From an uncultured Alphaproteobacteria bacterium (GTDB lineage: Bacteria; Pseudomonadota; Alphaproteobacteria; RF32; CAG-239), in assembly GCA_904501925.1 (NCBI GenBank), contig CAJGCO010000005.1:1-64000 (forward strand): a stretch of DNA of 64,000 bases, written 5' to 3'. The notes beneath the pieces were generated by a model. It ran no database searches. It saw nothing but the letters and a program-made list of their open reading frames with translations, and had not been told where the DNA came from. This document shows positions 28,050 to 37,547 of this stretch, piece by piece (position 1 is the stretch's first letter; every line of letters starts with the position of its first letter). The translations under genes and the position numbers were made by a program.

Positions 28050-29822
28050 ATGAAAGAGGAAAAATTACCTGTATGGGATTTGAGCGAGTTTTATGAAAGT
28101 GTTGATGATGTAAATATTGATAAAGATTTACAAGCTTATGAAAAAAAAGCAAAAAACTTTTGTAAAAAATACAAAGGTAGAGTTAAAGATTTAACTATTG
28201 ATGAATATTTAAGTGCTTTTAAGGACTTGGAAAGCTTAAAGAGAATCGCAGGAAAACTTGGTGGTTTTGCTCATCTTAATGCAACAACAAATATGTTGGA
28301 TACAAAAGCAACTGCGTTGTATCAAAAGGTTGAAGAAAAACTTAGTGAAGCTGGAACAAATTTGGTGTTTTGGAGTTTGGAATATAATAAACTTAGTGAA
28401 AAAAAACAAGATGAGTTACTTAAAAAAATCCCACAATATGCGCCATATTTAAAAAGAATGAAAAAATATAAAAAGTATGAACTATCAGAGGAAGTTGAGC
28501 AAATTTTATTGCAAAAAGATATTACTTCTGGTTCTGCATGGGTGAGATTTTATGAAGAAAGTATGTCTAGGCTTGAATACGAAGTTGATGGTAAGAAATA
28601 TAATGATGCTGAGATTTCTAAGTTATGTACATCCAAAGATGAAGAGACTAGACTGAAGGCCGGTAGAGAATTAAATAAGGTTACTAGAGATAATGCATAT
28701 ATGATTTCTTATTGTTACAATATGATTATGAAAGATAAGGCTATTGATGATGAGAAGAGAGGGTTTGAAACTCCTATATCTGCTAGAAATTTGGCTGAAG
28801 AAGTTAGCGATGAAACAGTTAATTGTTTGGCTGATACTGTTAAGGAAAATTATAAAAATATAGCGTGGAGATTTTATAAAATAAAAGCCCATCTTATGGG
28901 AAAAGAGAAAATTCATTATTGGGATAGAAACGCTCCATTGAATATTGAAGATGACAGAGAGTATAGCTGGAAAGAAAGTGTAGATATGGTTTTGAATGCG
29001 TATAAGGAATTTTCGCCAAAACTATACAAGATTGCAAAAGATTTTTTTGAAAATGATTGGATTGATGTGGCGCCTAAAAAAGGAAAAAGAAGTGGTGCTT
29101 TTTGTTCATCTCCTTTGGTTAAAGGACATCCTTTTTTGATGTTAAATTTTGTTGGGCAAAAAAGAGATGTATTAACTCTGGCTCATGAATTAGGTCATGG
29201 TTGTCATCATCAGCTAAGACGTAATAATGGTGAGTTAAATGAACGTACTCGTATGACAACTGAAGAGGTTGCTAGTGTGTTTGGTGAGATGTTGGTTTTC
29301 CAATCAATGTTAAAAAAAGCTGTAAGTGAAAATGAAAAGATTGCATTATTGGTTATGAAAATTAACGATATGATTAATACAGCGATACGTCAGATTGCAT
29401 TTCACTTTTTTGAAAAAAGAGCTCATGATGAAAGAAAAATGGGAGAAGTGTCTCATGAGAGATTGTCTCAAATTTGGATGGAAGAAATGAAAGAAAGTCT
29501 TGGTCCTGATGTGGTTGTTGACGATAGTGTTGACTATATTTGGGGTGGAATTGGACACTTTTTCTTCTTGCCGTTTTATGTTTATGCATATTCTTTTGCT
29601 GATTGTGTTGTCAACTCTTTGTATTGGTTAAAGATGCAAAACAAAATTGAGAATTTTGAAGACAAGTATTTAGAGTTATTATCAAAGACTGCTATTGGTG
29701 ATTATGATGATATATTTAAGGAATTTGGCGTAAATCCTAAAGATAAGGATTTTTGGCAAGGTGGACTTAATTTGATTGATTATTATTTAAATGAGTTAGA
29801 GAAGCTTGTTTATAATAAATAA
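28050..29822 (+). CDS. pepF: Oligoendopeptidase F (M3 family)
   Basis: 590 residues, close to family length. The zinc site is HELGHGCHHQL, with the downstream Glu in TTEEVASVFGEML as third ligand. The C-terminal part contains FHFFEKRAHDER and the Tyr-rich YVYAYSFADCVVNSLY typical of M3B peptidases. These cytoplasmic enzymes cut short peptides of about 7-20 residues, recycling signal peptides or dietary peptides. A GAGGTGAAGAG ribosome site precedes the ATG. It ends the operon and is followed by a bidirectional terminator. Confidence 0.93.
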   Translation: MKEEKLPVWDLSEFYESVDDVNIDKDLQAYEKKAKNFCKKYKGRVKDLTIDEYLSAFKDLESLKRIAGKLGGFAHLNATTNMLDTKATALYQKVEEKLSEAGTNLVFWSLEYNKLSEKKQDELLKKIPQYAPYLKRMKKYKKYELSEEVEQILLQKDITSGSAWVRFYEESMSRLEYEVDGKKYNDAEISKLCTSKDEETRLKAGRELNKVTRDNAYMISYCYNMIMKDKAIDDEKRGFETPISARNLAEEVSDETVNCLADTVKENYKNIAWRFYKIKAHLMGKEKIHYWDRNAPLNIEDDREYSWKESVDMVLNAYKEFSPKLYKIAKDFFENDWIDVAPKKGKRSGAFCSSPLVKGHPFLMLNFVGQKRDVLTLAHELGHGCHHQLRRNNGELNERTRMTTEEVASVFGEMLVFQSMLKKAVSENEKIALLVMKINDMINTAIRQIAFHFFEKRAHDERKMGEVSHERLSQIWMEEMKESLGPDVVVDDSVDYIWGGIGHFFFLPFYVYAYSFADCVVNSLYWLKMQNKIENFEDKYLELLSKTAIGDYDDIFKEFGVNPKDKDFWQGGLNLIDYYLNELEKLVYNK

Positions 29823-29832
29823 TCGAGATAAA

Positions 29833-29865
29833 AAATAGCCTCTCAAATGAGAGGCTATTTTTTTG
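29833..29865. terminator. Bidirectional terminator between pepF and kdsA
   Basis: AAATAGCCTCTC/GAGAGGCTATTT stem with an AAAT loop, A-run on one side and seven T on the other; serves the convergent pepF and kdsA genes. Confidence 0.9.
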
Positions 29866-29882
29866 TGTGGGAGTTATAAGGT

Positions 29883-30725
29883 TTAGAAAATATCTAAACT
29901 TTTACGAACCTCATCAAATTGTTTTAATGTAGATAAAACAGATTTCATATCAGCAAGAGCTATTGTGTTTGGACCATCTGATAAAGCTTTATCTGGATTT
30001 TCGTGAGTTTCGATAAACACAGCTGCAACACCAACAGCAACAGCTGCACGAGCTAAAACTGGAGCGAATTCTCTTTGTCCACCAGAGCTTCCCCCCATAC
30101 CACCAGGTTGTTGTACAGAGTGTGTTGCATCAAAAATGATAGGGCAACCAGTATCATGAGCCATTCTAGGTAAACCACGCATATCTGTAACAAGAGTGTT
30201 ATAACCAAAACTTGTACCACGCTCTGTTAAACAAACATTTGAATTACCTGATTCATCGCATTTTGTAACTAGATTTTTTGCTTCCCATGGAGCTAAAAAT
30301 TGTCCTTTTTTGATGTTTACAACTTTATTTGTTTGAGCTGCAGCAACAACTAAGTCTGTTTGACGGCAAAGAAAGGCAGGGATTTGTAGCATATCAACAT
30401 GTTGAGCTACAATAGCGCATTGTTCTTTTTCGTGAACGTCTGTAACGATTGGTACGTTGTTATATAATTTTTTTATTTCATCAAAGGTGCGTAAGCCTTC
30501 TTCAATACCTACACCACGAGCACCATTGATAGAGGTACGATTGGCTTTATCAAAAGAGGCTTTGAAGATATATGGGATATTAAGTTCTTTGGTGATTTCA
30601 ATCATTGCGCCTGCGATATCAATAGCATGTTGGCGACTTTCTATTTGACAAGGTCCACATAATAACCCAAATGGTAGGTCATTACTAAGGTTTACTCCAT
30701 TTACATTAACAATTCTTTGTTTCAT
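29883..30725 (-). CDS. kdsA: 3-deoxy-8-phosphooctulonate synthase (Kdo-8-P synthase)
   Basis: 280 residues, normal length. Motifs: GPCQIESRQHA at the phosphoenolpyruvate site, KASFDKANRTSI, TDVHE, KKGQFLAPWE, the ERGTSFGYN loop, DATHSVQQPGG and ETHENPDKALSDGPN. It condenses phosphoenolpyruvate with arabinose-5-phosphate to Kdo-8-phosphate, the precursor of the Kdo that WaaA (51569) attaches to lipid A. The motif CG-PCQIES with Cys near the N-terminus is compatible with a metal-dependent type but this is not decisive. An AAGGAGAT ribosome site precedes the ATG. It appears monocistronic, downstream of the alr gene by 83 bases. Confidence 0.96.
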   Translation of the reverse strand: MKQRIVNVNGVNLSNDLPFGLLCGPCQIESRQHAIDIAGAMIEITKELNIPYIFKASFDKANRTSINGARGVGIEEGLRTFDEIKKLYNNVPIVTDVHEKEQCAIVAQHVDMLQIPAFLCRQTDLVVAAAQTNKVVNIKKGQFLAPWEAKNLVTKCDESGNSNVCLTERGTSFGYNTLVTDMRGLPRMAHDTGCPIIFDATHSVQQPGGMGGSSGGQREFAPVLARAAVAVGVAAVFIETHENPDKALSDGPNTIALADMKSVLSTLKQFDEVRKSLDIF

Positions 30726-30808
30726 TGTAATCTCCTTAAGTTTTACATATTAGTGAGGATATGTGGTGTTTTTGAATATGTCAATACAATTAGTTTTATT
30801 CTTGGAGT

Positions 30809-31900
30809 TTATTCTATGTAATTTTTAATAAAACGAGTATTTTTACCAATGTTAGATATTACTTCATAAGCGATTGTATCTGAAGCATGAGCAATATCAT
30901 CTAATGTATAATCATTGTTTATGATATAGGCAAAATCACCACATTGTAGATTATTAATGCAACTTATATCACAAATTATGTTATCCATGGATACGCGACC
31001 AATTATTGGGCAAAAGTGGGGAGTGTTGTTCGAATCGTAAATAACTACTTTGCCTCGATTTGAAAGAGAACGAGATATTCCATCACCATAACCGATTGAA
31101 ACAATAGCTGTTTTTGTTTCTTTGAGTGCTTTATATGTTGCGCCATAGCCAACGTATTCATCTTTTTTTATGGTTTTAATTTGTAATATAGGGGCTTTAA
31201 TTTCTATAACGTTTTGCATGGTGTTGGTGCGATATGGGGTTGTGTTGATGCCATAAATTGCGGCTCCTAAGCGAACCATGTCAAAGTGATAGTTTGAATT
31301 TATAAAAATACCATCAGAAGCAGAAAGAGTTGCTTTTGTATTAGGGAAAAATTTGTTTTTAATTTGGATGAAATTTTTTAGTTGATATTCGTTCATGAAA
31401 TGAGCAGGGGCATCTGCGCAAGATAGGTGAGAAAGCACATATGAAAATGAGTTTAACTCATTTTGGGATAATTTTTCTAATTCATTGATTGTAAATCCTA
31501 ATCTATTAAGACCTGTTTCCACTTGAATTATGGGCGAAATTTTTTGATATAAAGGAGTTTGTTTGAAGTATGCGAACATTTCAGGAGAGCATATTACAGG
31601 AATTAAATTATGTTCAATAAAATATGGAAGGCTATCTTTCCCAATTCCTTGTAAAACATATATGTTGGCATCTTTTAGGTATGGGGCAACTATAGCACCT
31701 TCTTTAGCGTGTGCTACAAAAAAGTCTTTACAACCGGCGTTATATAGGGTTTGTGATATTTTTATTGCGCCTAATCCGTAGGCATCGTCTTTGATTACTG
31801 CGCTAGGCGTTGCGTTAGGGCATAAATTTTTTAGAGTTAAATAATTTTTTGTTATTTTTTTTAGATTGATATTTAGGATAGGTGTGGTATATATAGTCAT
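30809..31900 (-). CDS. alr: Alanine racemase
   Basis: 363 residues. The PLP-binding lysine is in AVIKDDAYGLGA (usually AVVKANAYG), and the catalytic Tyr region is YVGYGATYKA; GYGDGISR and RVSMDNIICDIS are further family motifs. It makes D-alanine for peptidoglycan, the substrate later handled by the PBP5-type carboxypeptidase at 34616. The N-terminal hydrophobic part is cytoplasmic. It diverges from the TatD-like gene with few bases between them. A catabolic DadX role cannot be excluded, but there is no dadA nearby. Confidence 0.92.
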   Translation of the reverse strand: MTIYTTPILNINLKKITKNYLTLKNLCPNATPSAVIKDDAYGLGAIKISQTLYNAGCKDFFVAHAKEGAIVAPYLKDANIYVLQGIGKDSLPYFIEHNLIPVICSPEMFAYFKQTPLYQKISPIIQVETGLNRLGFTINELEKLSQNELNSFSYVLSHLSCADAPAHFMNEYQLKNFIQIKNKFFPNTKATLSASDGIFINSNYHFDMVRLGAAIYGINTTPYRTNTMQNVIEIKAPILQIKTIKKDEYVGYGATYKALKETKTAIVSIGYGDGISRSLSNRGKVVIYDSNNTPHFCPIIGRVSMDNIICDISCINNLQCGDFAYIINNDYTLDDIAHASDTIAYEVISNIGKNTRFIKNYIE

Positions 31901-31932
31901 TATTGTTTATCCAAAAGAGGTTATTAAATAAG

Positions 31933-32655
31933 ATGCATTTTATTGATACACATATTCATTTGCAAGATTTTAGTGAAGATTTTGCACCTAAAGTCATTGA
32001 TAATTATAATTTAGAAAAGATGATATTAGTTTGTGCAAGTCTTGGTGATTTAGAAAAAGTTGAAAGGTTGATTGATAGTAATCCTAATAAGTTTATAGGG
32101 GCATTTGGTTTACATCCTTGGTATTGGGAAGATATTGATAAGGTTGATGAAATTAAGAAGTATTTGATTAAATATAAGAATGCGCTTGTTGGGGAAATTG
32201 GGGTAGATAGATTGCGTGGAGAAGTAAATGATGGGCAAAGAAATTTATTTTATAAGCAACTAGAGATTGCAAAAGAATTTAATAGGCCAGTGATTATTCA
32301 TGGGGCAAAAGCTTTTGAAGAATTAAAAGAATTTAGAGAAAAATTAAAAGAAGTTAAATTTGTTCATCATGGATTTGTTAAAGGAATGGATTTGATTGAT
32401 TTTATTAATGAGTGTGATGGGTATATTGGTATTGGGGCATTGTTCTTGAAACAAGAAAAAGCAAATGAAATGATAAAAAAAATGCCGTTAAATAGAATAT
32501 TATTTGAGACAGATGCGCCATTTAGAGTTAGTGAAGAAAAATATGATGAAGTTTCAAGAGATAATTTATTATATTTAGCTGAGCTTATGGGGGGAGATAA
32601 AGATAAGATGGTTGCGCAATTATACCAAAATGCAAAGGAATTTTTGAAATGTTAA
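31933..32655 (+). CDS. TatD-like metal-dependent hydrolase
   Basis: 240 residues from the ATG at 31933; the in-frame TTG at 31903 would add an unrelated N-terminus. The metal ligands are in DTHIHLQ, GEIGVDRL, VIIHGAK, FVHHGFVKG and ETDAPF, the TatD amidohydrolase pattern. It is shorter and more divergent than the second TatD at 59189 and probably has another specificity. It overlaps the following ThiF-family gene by 7 bases, so the two are translationally coupled, a combination seen elsewhere between tatD-like and tcdA genes. Confidence 0.8.
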   Translation: MHFIDTHIHLQDFSEDFAPKVIDNYNLEKMILVCASLGDLEKVERLIDSNPNKFIGAFGLHPWYWEDIDKVDEIKKYLIKYKNALVGEIGVDRLRGEVNDGQRNLFYKQLEIAKEFNRPVIIHGAKAFEELKEFREKLKEVKFVHHGFVKGMDLIDFINECDGYIGIGALFLKQEKANEMIKKMPLNRILFETDAPFRVSEEKYDEVSRDNLLYLAELMGGDKDKMVAQLYQNAKEFLKC

Positions 32656-33353
32656 GTAATAGATTGATGCGAACGATTGCTTTAATTGGTAAAGACAATG
32701 TTGAGAAAATTTGTAATACTTCTGTTATGATTATTGGGTGTGGTGCAGTTGGTGGTTATGCTTTAGAGATGATTGCAAGACTTGGTTTTGGTAAGATATT
32801 TGTTGTTGATTTTGATGAATTTGATGAAAGTAATATTAATAGGCAGATATTAGCATTAAATACAACGTTAGGTAAAAAGAAAGTTGAAGTGGCAAAGCAA
32901 AGAGTTTTAGATATAAATGGTGATGCAGATGTAATTGTAATTGATAAAAAAGTAAAAGCTGGTGATTTGGATTTTATTTTAGAGTGTAAACCTTGCTTTG
33001 TTATTGATGCGATTGATGATGTTAAAGCTAAATGTGAATTAATATCTTGGTTGGTTAAGCATGATATTAAATTTGTATCTGCAATGGGGGCTGCTCTAAA
33101 AACTAAATCTGAGTTATTAAAAGTTGATAGATTGGATAAAACAAAGGGGTGTAATTTAGCTAAAAAAATTAGAGATAATTTACGTAAAAATGGAACTGAT
33201 TTGAAAAAGGTTGAATGCGTATATTCTGATGAAAATGTTGAAATATGTAAAGACGAAGTTGGAAATAATGTTTTAGGTTCTTTGCCTATGGTGCCAGCTG
33301 TGATGGGGATTATGCTTGCAAATGTAGTTTTGCAAAAATGTATTAAGGAGTAA
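32649..33353 (+). CDS. tcdA: ThiF-family adenylyltransferase, TcdA/CsdL-like
   Basis: 234 residues. The nucleotide-binding motif is IIGCGAVGGYALEMIARLG, followed by DFDEFDESNINRQ, the ThiF/MoeB/E1 signature, and a C-terminal segment with PMVPAVMGIMLAN. The length and the lack of a CxxC zinc site fit TcdA, which cyclises N6-threonylcarbamoyladenosine at tRNA position 37 using ATP. It overlaps the TatD-like gene upstream and sits 4 bases before the MORN-type gene. Confidence 0.82.
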   Translation: MLSNRLMRTIALIGKDNVEKICNTSVMIIGCGAVGGYALEMIARLGFGKIFVVDFDEFDESNINRQILALNTTLGKKKVEVAKQRVLDINGDADVIVIDKKVKAGDLDFILECKPCFVIDAIDDVKAKCELISWLVKHDIKFVSAMGAALKTKSELLKVDRLDKTKGCNLAKKIRDNLRKNGTDLKKVECVYSDENVEICKDEVGNNVLGSLPMVPAVMGIMLANVVLQKCIKE

Positions 33354-33357
33354 CGGA

Positions 33358-33966
33358 ATGAAAATCGTTATTTATTTATTGATGCTGTTGATATGGAATG
33401 CATTAAATACTGAGGCTAAGGAAAATTTTTATACACCAAATGATGTTAAATGTGTTAGTGATGATGAATGTTATATTAAAGCGACTGATAAGTTGTTGTC
33501 TGGTGAATTGAGAGTTATGGATAAAAAAGGAAAACTTTATAAGTTAGTTTATTACAAAAAAGGTAAACGTAACGGTAAAAATATTGAATATTATGGAGAC
33601 GGCAAAATAAGATTTATTGAGATGTATAGTGATGGTGTATTACATGGTGTTTCAAGAGAATTTTATGAAAATGGGAGGTATAAAACTGAGCTTTACTTTA
33701 AGAATGGAAAGCGCAATGGGCGATATAGAGAATATTATGAGAATGGAAAGCTTAAAGAAGATAAAATTTATGTAGATGGGGTGTTAGATGGGCGAGCAAG
33801 AATGTTTTACGAAAATGGAAAAATGGCGATTGATATAGAATATGATAATGATGAATTAGTAAACCTTTATTGTTTGAGTAAAAGAGGTCGACGATATAAT
33901 ATGAGAGCTCAAATAAAAGATTTTAAAGAACGAGGGCGTGCTGTTTGTGAGAAAATAGCAAATTAA
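33358..33966 (+). CDS. Exported MORN-like (YwqK-type) repeat protein
   Basis: 202 residues with a signal peptide (MKIVIYLLMLLIWNALNTEAKE). Residues about 55-165 hold four to five repeats of the form YENGKLKEDKIYVDGVLDG, each about 23 residues, matching MORN_2/YwqK repeats that form antiparallel beta hairpins. Such proteins occur in the periplasm or on the surface and sometimes as antitoxins of secreted toxins; no toxin partner is visible here. It ends the TatD-TcdA unit, and its stop overlaps that of tmk by 4 bases. Confidence 0.75.
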   Translation: MKIVIYLLMLLIWNALNTEAKENFYTPNDVKCVSDDECYIKATDKLLSGELRVMDKKGKLYKLVYYKKGKRNGKNIEYYGDGKIRFIEMYSDGVLHGVSREFYENGRYKTELYFKNGKRNGRYREYYENGKLKEDKIYVDGVLDGRARMFYENGKMAIDIEYDNDELVNLYCLSKRGRRYNMRAQIKDFKERGRAVCEKIAN

Positions 33967-34610
33967 AGTTCTTTAATCTTTTGATTGAATTTTTCAATAA
34001 TTTCAAGACTTACTTCATCAATGGTTTTGTTGGCATCTATAATACAGAAACGTTGAGGTTCTTTTTTAGCAATTTCTAGATAACCATTACGTAATCTTTC
34101 GTGAAACGATATATCAACATTTTCAAAACGTAGTTCTTTTGTTTGTTCGGTTTTGGCTTTATTGAAGCTACGTTCTAAGCCAATTTTAACATCTACGTCT
34201 AATAAAAAGGTTATGTCTGGTTTTTTGCCTTCTGCAACTATTTGGTATAGATTATCCATTAAAGATGTGTCATTAAATTTATTTGATCCATAATATTGGT
34301 AGGCAATTGTTGAATCATTATAACGATCAGATATAACAGTTTTACCTTCTGATAAGGCAGGAAGAATAACTTTGGTTAAATTTATTCTTCTATCTGCATA
34401 AAAAAGTAATAGTTCGGTTGTTTCATCGATTTTATCTTTGTCGCCTTCAACAAGGATTTTACGAATTTCTTTACCGACTTCTGTAGATCCTGGTTCACGG
34501 GTTAAAACAACTTTATGATTAAGGGTTTCTAAATATTCTTTGAAACGAAGTATTTGCAAAGATTTTCCGGCGCCATCACCACCTTCAAATGTTATGAATA
34601 AAGGTTTCAA
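33963..34610 (-). CDS. tmk: Thymidylate kinase
   Basis: 215 residues. P-loop FEGGDGAGKS, the TREPGSTEVG motif with the DRX-type DRYNDSTIAYQ, and a lid region with basic residues. It phosphorylates dTMP to dTDP, feeding DNA synthesis and also the dTTP used by RfbA. It lies 5 bases after the PBP5-type gene on the same strand, and in many alphaproteobacteria the order rlpA-dacA-tmk-holB is conserved; holB is present nearby but on the opposite strand at 37547. Confidence 0.95.
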   Translation of the reverse strand: MKPLFITFEGGDGAGKSLQILRFKEYLETLNHKVVLTREPGSTEVGKEIRKILVEGDKDKIDETTELLLFYADRRINLTKVILPALSEGKTVISDRYNDSTIAYQYYGSNKFNDTSLMDNLYQIVAEGKKPDITFLLDVDVKIGLERSFNKAKTEQTKELRFENVDISFHERLRNGYLEIAKKEPQRFCIIDANKTIDEVSLEIIEKFNQKIKEL

Positions 34611-34615
34611 AACTA

Positions 34616-35761
34616 TTACTCCTTACTAAATAAGTAAAATTTTATGTTTTCAATAAAACGACTAAATGCTCCCATTTTAGCAACATCTTCTTTGGAAACT
34701 AATGGAATTTTCTCAATAGTTTTATCGCCATATTTGATGAATAATTCACCAATTTTATCGCCTTTTTTGATTGGGGCTGTAAGAGGGGTATTATATGTTG
34801 CAGTGGATGAGTATTTATGTTTTTTACTCTTTTTGATAGTAAGAGTTATGGTGTCAGGAACAACTGCTTGTACTGATTTTTGCATACCATACCAAACTGG
34901 AACTTCTGTGATAATTTGATTTTTATTAAAGAATGTATAGTTATCAAAAGTTGCAAATCCCCATGTCATTAAGCTTTCTGTTTCCTCAGAACGTTCTTTG
35001 TTACTAGAAAGTCCTGTTACAACTTCAATTAAACGACGGTTGCCTCTTTCAACAGAGCCTGTTAAACAGAAGCCTGCTTCATCTGTGTGACCTGTTTTTA
35101 AGCCATCAGCACCTTTAAGGCTATATAATAAAGGATTTCTGTTTCCTTGTTTGATGCCGTTGAAAGTGAACTCTTTTTGCTTGAAGAAGTGATAATAATC
35201 AGGAAAATCTTTGATGATGTGACGAGCAAGGATTGCTAAATCTTCAACAGAGATTTTGTGATCTGGGTGTGGTAGACCGGTTGAATTTTCAAAATTGGCA
35301 TTTTTAAGACCTATTTTTTGAGCTGTTTCGTTTAATAAGGAAGCAAATTCTTCTTCTGATCCAGCAAGGTTTTCTGCAACAGTTATGCAGGCATCGTTAC
35401 CTGATTGAATTATTATACCTTTGATTAAATCTTCAACTTTAACTTCTTGGCCAATCTTTAAAAACATAGTTGATCCGCCAGAGGCTGCTCCACCTTTGCG
35501 CCATGCATTTTCACTTACTCTAAAAGTATCATCAAGAGATATTTCCCCTTCTTTTATTTTACTGAGAAGAACATATATTGTCATAAGTTTACTCATGGAA
35601 GCAGGAGGAATCATATCTTGATGGTTTTTTGTGTAGATATATTTTCCTGTTTCAAAATCCATAAGGATAGCATTTTTAGCTTTAGTTTCAAAAGCATTTG
35701 CTTGGCTAATAGCAATTAAAGAGATGCTTGAAGCTAAGATAAACATTTTTTTATAATTCAT
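34616..35761 (-). CDS. dacC: D-alanyl-D-alanine carboxypeptidase (PBP5 type)
   Basis: 381 residues from the ATG at 35761, which has AGGAG upstream and begins a signal peptide (MNYKKMFILASSISLIAISQANA). The penicillin-binding motifs are SMSK (nucleophile Ser), SGND and KTGHT. It removes the terminal D-Ala from peptidoglycan pentapeptides in the periplasm. A C-terminal beta domain and an amphipathic helix (FSRFIENIKFYLFS) anchor it to the inner membrane, as in PBP5/6. The symbol is by family; dacA and dacC cannot be separated. It follows rlpA by 10 bases. Confidence 0.92.
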   Translation of the reverse strand: MNYKKMFILASSISLIAISQANAFETKAKNAILMDFETGKYIYTKNHQDMIPPASMSKLMTIYVLLSKIKEGEISLDDTFRVSENAWRKGGAASGGSTMFLKIGQEVKVEDLIKGIIIQSGNDACITVAENLAGSEEEFASLLNETAQKIGLKNANFENSTGLPHPDHKISVEDLAILARHIIKDFPDYYHFFKQKEFTFNGIKQGNRNPLLYSLKGADGLKTGHTDEAGFCLTGSVERGNRRLIEVVTGLSSNKERSEETESLMTWGFATFDNYTFFNKNQIITEVPVWYGMQKSVQAVVPDTITLTIKKSKKHKYSSTATYNTPLTAPIKKGDKIGELFIKYGDKTIEKIPLVSKEDVAKMGAFSRFIENIKFYLFSKE

Positions 35762-35771
35762 TATATAACTC

Positions 35772-36677
35772 CTATCCTTGAACAATTGTTACGTCTGCAT
35801 GACCATAATCTAAGAGGCGATCTAAAATTTGCATTGCTTCACTACGTGATTGATATGCGCCTAATCTAACTCTGTATACGCCATCTTTACTGAGATATGC
35901 TTCATAAATTGAAACATTACCAAAGCGTTTCATACTTTGAGCAATTTCTTTTGCTTTTTTGTAGTCAGAAAATGCACCAACCTGAACAAAAAAGTTTCCA
36001 CTATTATCTGAGGTAATTGGTTTTGATTGTTGAGAAGTGGAAACATTAGATGTATTTGAAATGGTTATTTCAGTTGTGTATTTTGGGGTGGTGTTTTCTA
36101 CTAAAGAATAATCAATAGCTGTGTTATATGTTTTTGAAGTAGAGGTTTTTGAAAGCATTGCTTCTTTTATGGCTCTACTTTCTTTTTCTAAAACTTCAAC
36201 TTTAACTCTTGTGGTACCTTTTTTGCGATAACCTAGTAATTCTGCACCTTTTTGTGAAACGTCAATGATTCTGTTTTTTACATAAGGACCTCTATCATTA
36301 ACACGTGCAATTATGGATTTACCATTTTCAAGATTTGTAACTTTTACAATAGATGGAAGAGGTAATGTTCTGTGTGCGGCTGTAATTGCACGCATATCGT
36401 AAGTTTCACCATTTGCTGTTCTTTTGTTATGAAAATCGTCACCATACCATGATGCTATACCAACTTCACTATAATTGTAATCTTCTTTTGGGGTGTAGCT
36501 TTGTCCCATGACTGTATATGGATTTCCAACTTTGTAAAAACCACCATCGGCTTTGATTGCTTTTACTTCTTGTGTTAAGTTTTCATAACGAAAAGGTTTG
36601 TTATCTGATGCACATCCAGTAACTAGTATAAAAGCAAGTGTTGATAATGTTAGTTTTATGTTTAATCGCGTTTTCAT
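35772..36677 (-). CDS. rlpA: RlpA lipoprotein with double-psi barrel and SPOR domain
   Basis: 301 residues. Lipobox FILVTGC at residues 17-23 marks an outer-membrane lipoprotein. The RlpA barrel spans about 70-160: EVGIASWYGDDFHNKRTANGE, AHRTLPLPS, VRVNDRGPY-type RVNDRGPYVKNRIIDVS. A Ser/Thr-rich linker leads to the SPOR domain (FFVQVGAFSDYKKAKEIA), which binds denuded septal glycan. RlpA is a lytic transglycosylase in Pseudomonas and helps separate daughter cells. It is the first gene of the rlpA-dac-tmk unit; a divergent gene begins 171 bases away. Confidence 0.94.
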   Translation of the reverse strand: MKTRLNIKLTLSTLAFILVTGCASDNKPFRYENLTQEVKAIKADGGFYKVGNPYTVMGQSYTPKEDYNYSEVGIASWYGDDFHNKRTANGETYDMRAITAAHRTLPLPSIVKVTNLENGKSIIARVNDRGPYVKNRIIDVSQKGAELLGYRKKGTTRVKVEVLEKESRAIKEAMLSKTSTSKTYNTAIDYSLVENTTPKYTTEITISNTSNVSTSQQSKPITSDNSGNFFVQVGAFSDYKKAKEIAQSMKRFGNVSIYEAYLSKDGVYRVRLGAYQSRSEAMQILDRLLDYGHADVTIVQG

Positions 36678-36776
36678 ATTTCCCTCTTGAGGTGAGTATA
36701 TTTTATGTGTTGGGTGATTGTAAAGAATTATTATAAAGTTATTATCTTGGTTTTTGGGTGTTCTTTATAATTTCTT

Positions 36777-36805
36777 TTGACAATTATAATCTTCTTTTTT
36801 ATTAT
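36777..36805 (+). promoter_or_regulatory. Promoter upstream of the lipoprotein-holB unit
   Basis: Consensus TTGACA and TATTAT with a 17-bp spacer; the ATG follows about 44 bases downstream with AGAGGG as ribosome site. Confidence 0.65.
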
Positions 36806-36848
36806 AAGTTTAAATGCTTAACAAATAGTAATAAAAAGAGGGTTTGTG

Positions 36849-37547
36849 ATGAAAAGTATGTTATTTTTTGGTTTAGTTTTAGCTCTTATGCTTGGTTGTT
36901 CTCCTGAAATAAAGGCTTATGATGTTATATCTGAGGAAGATGAGGGGTTGTTAATAGGGGTTGTAAAAGGCGCAAAGAAGAGTGTTGAAGAGCTTAAGTT
37001 AGAGCAAAAAAAGAGGGATGCAGACCTTAGTTTGAGAGAAAATTTGGATAGAAGTTTTGAATATCCAATTGGTGATGAGAGAAAAGAAGATAATGAATGG
37101 TTTAAGCCTTTCGAATTTGGTGAAACAAAGGAAGTTGTTGATGAGGCTTTTGAAAAAGTTAAAGATGAATATAAAACAAGAGCAAATGATTGTTTTGAAA
37201 GTCATTTAGGTAATTATGGTATAGAAAGAGCAATATCTAGCGATGGTAATGTATATGATAATACTGCAATGATGAGTGTGAATTTTGAGGGAGCAAATTC
37301 TTGTTTATCAGATTTAGGTAATGAAATTTTAGATGAATTTTATGGATCAGATATTGATAAAATCAAAGAGTATGAAGAAAAAATTGCTAATTTCTATATG
37401 AGTGGAACCGGTGTTGTTATGGATCCTTCGTTTTGTGGTGAAAGATGTAGTTTGAAGGCTTTATTTGATATGCAATTATCTAAAACAACAGAATTTAAAA
37501 AACTACTAAATGAATTGGTTGATAATGCGCCAAAAGTGAGTAATTAA
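36849..37547 (+). CDS. Hypothetical lipoprotein
   Basis: 232 residues from the ATG at 36849 (a GTG at 36846 is also in frame). The signal peptide ends in the lipobox ALMLGC, so Cys is lipidated. The mature chain is acidic and helical with six further cysteines, pairs of which (FCGERC) are close in sequence and may form disulfides in the periplasm. I recognise no family. Its stop overlaps the start of holB by one base (TAATG), so it is coupled to holB despite its unrelated cell location. Confidence 0.65.
   Translation: MKSMLFFGLVLALMLGCSPEIKAYDVISEEDEGLLIGVVKGAKKSVEELKLEQKKRDADLSLRENLDRSFEYPIGDERKEDNEWFKPFEFGETKEVVDEAFEKVKDEYKTRANDCFESHLGNYGIERAISSDGNVYDNTAMMSVNFEGANSCLSDLGNEILDEFYGSDIDKIKEYEEKIANFYMSGTGVVMDPSFCGERCSLKALFDMQLSKTTEFKKLLNELVDNAPKVSN

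Noticed and set aside
29149..29240. A second novel HELGH protease like the one at 10297
   Set aside because: This HELGH belongs to a standard oligoendopeptidase F of normal length.
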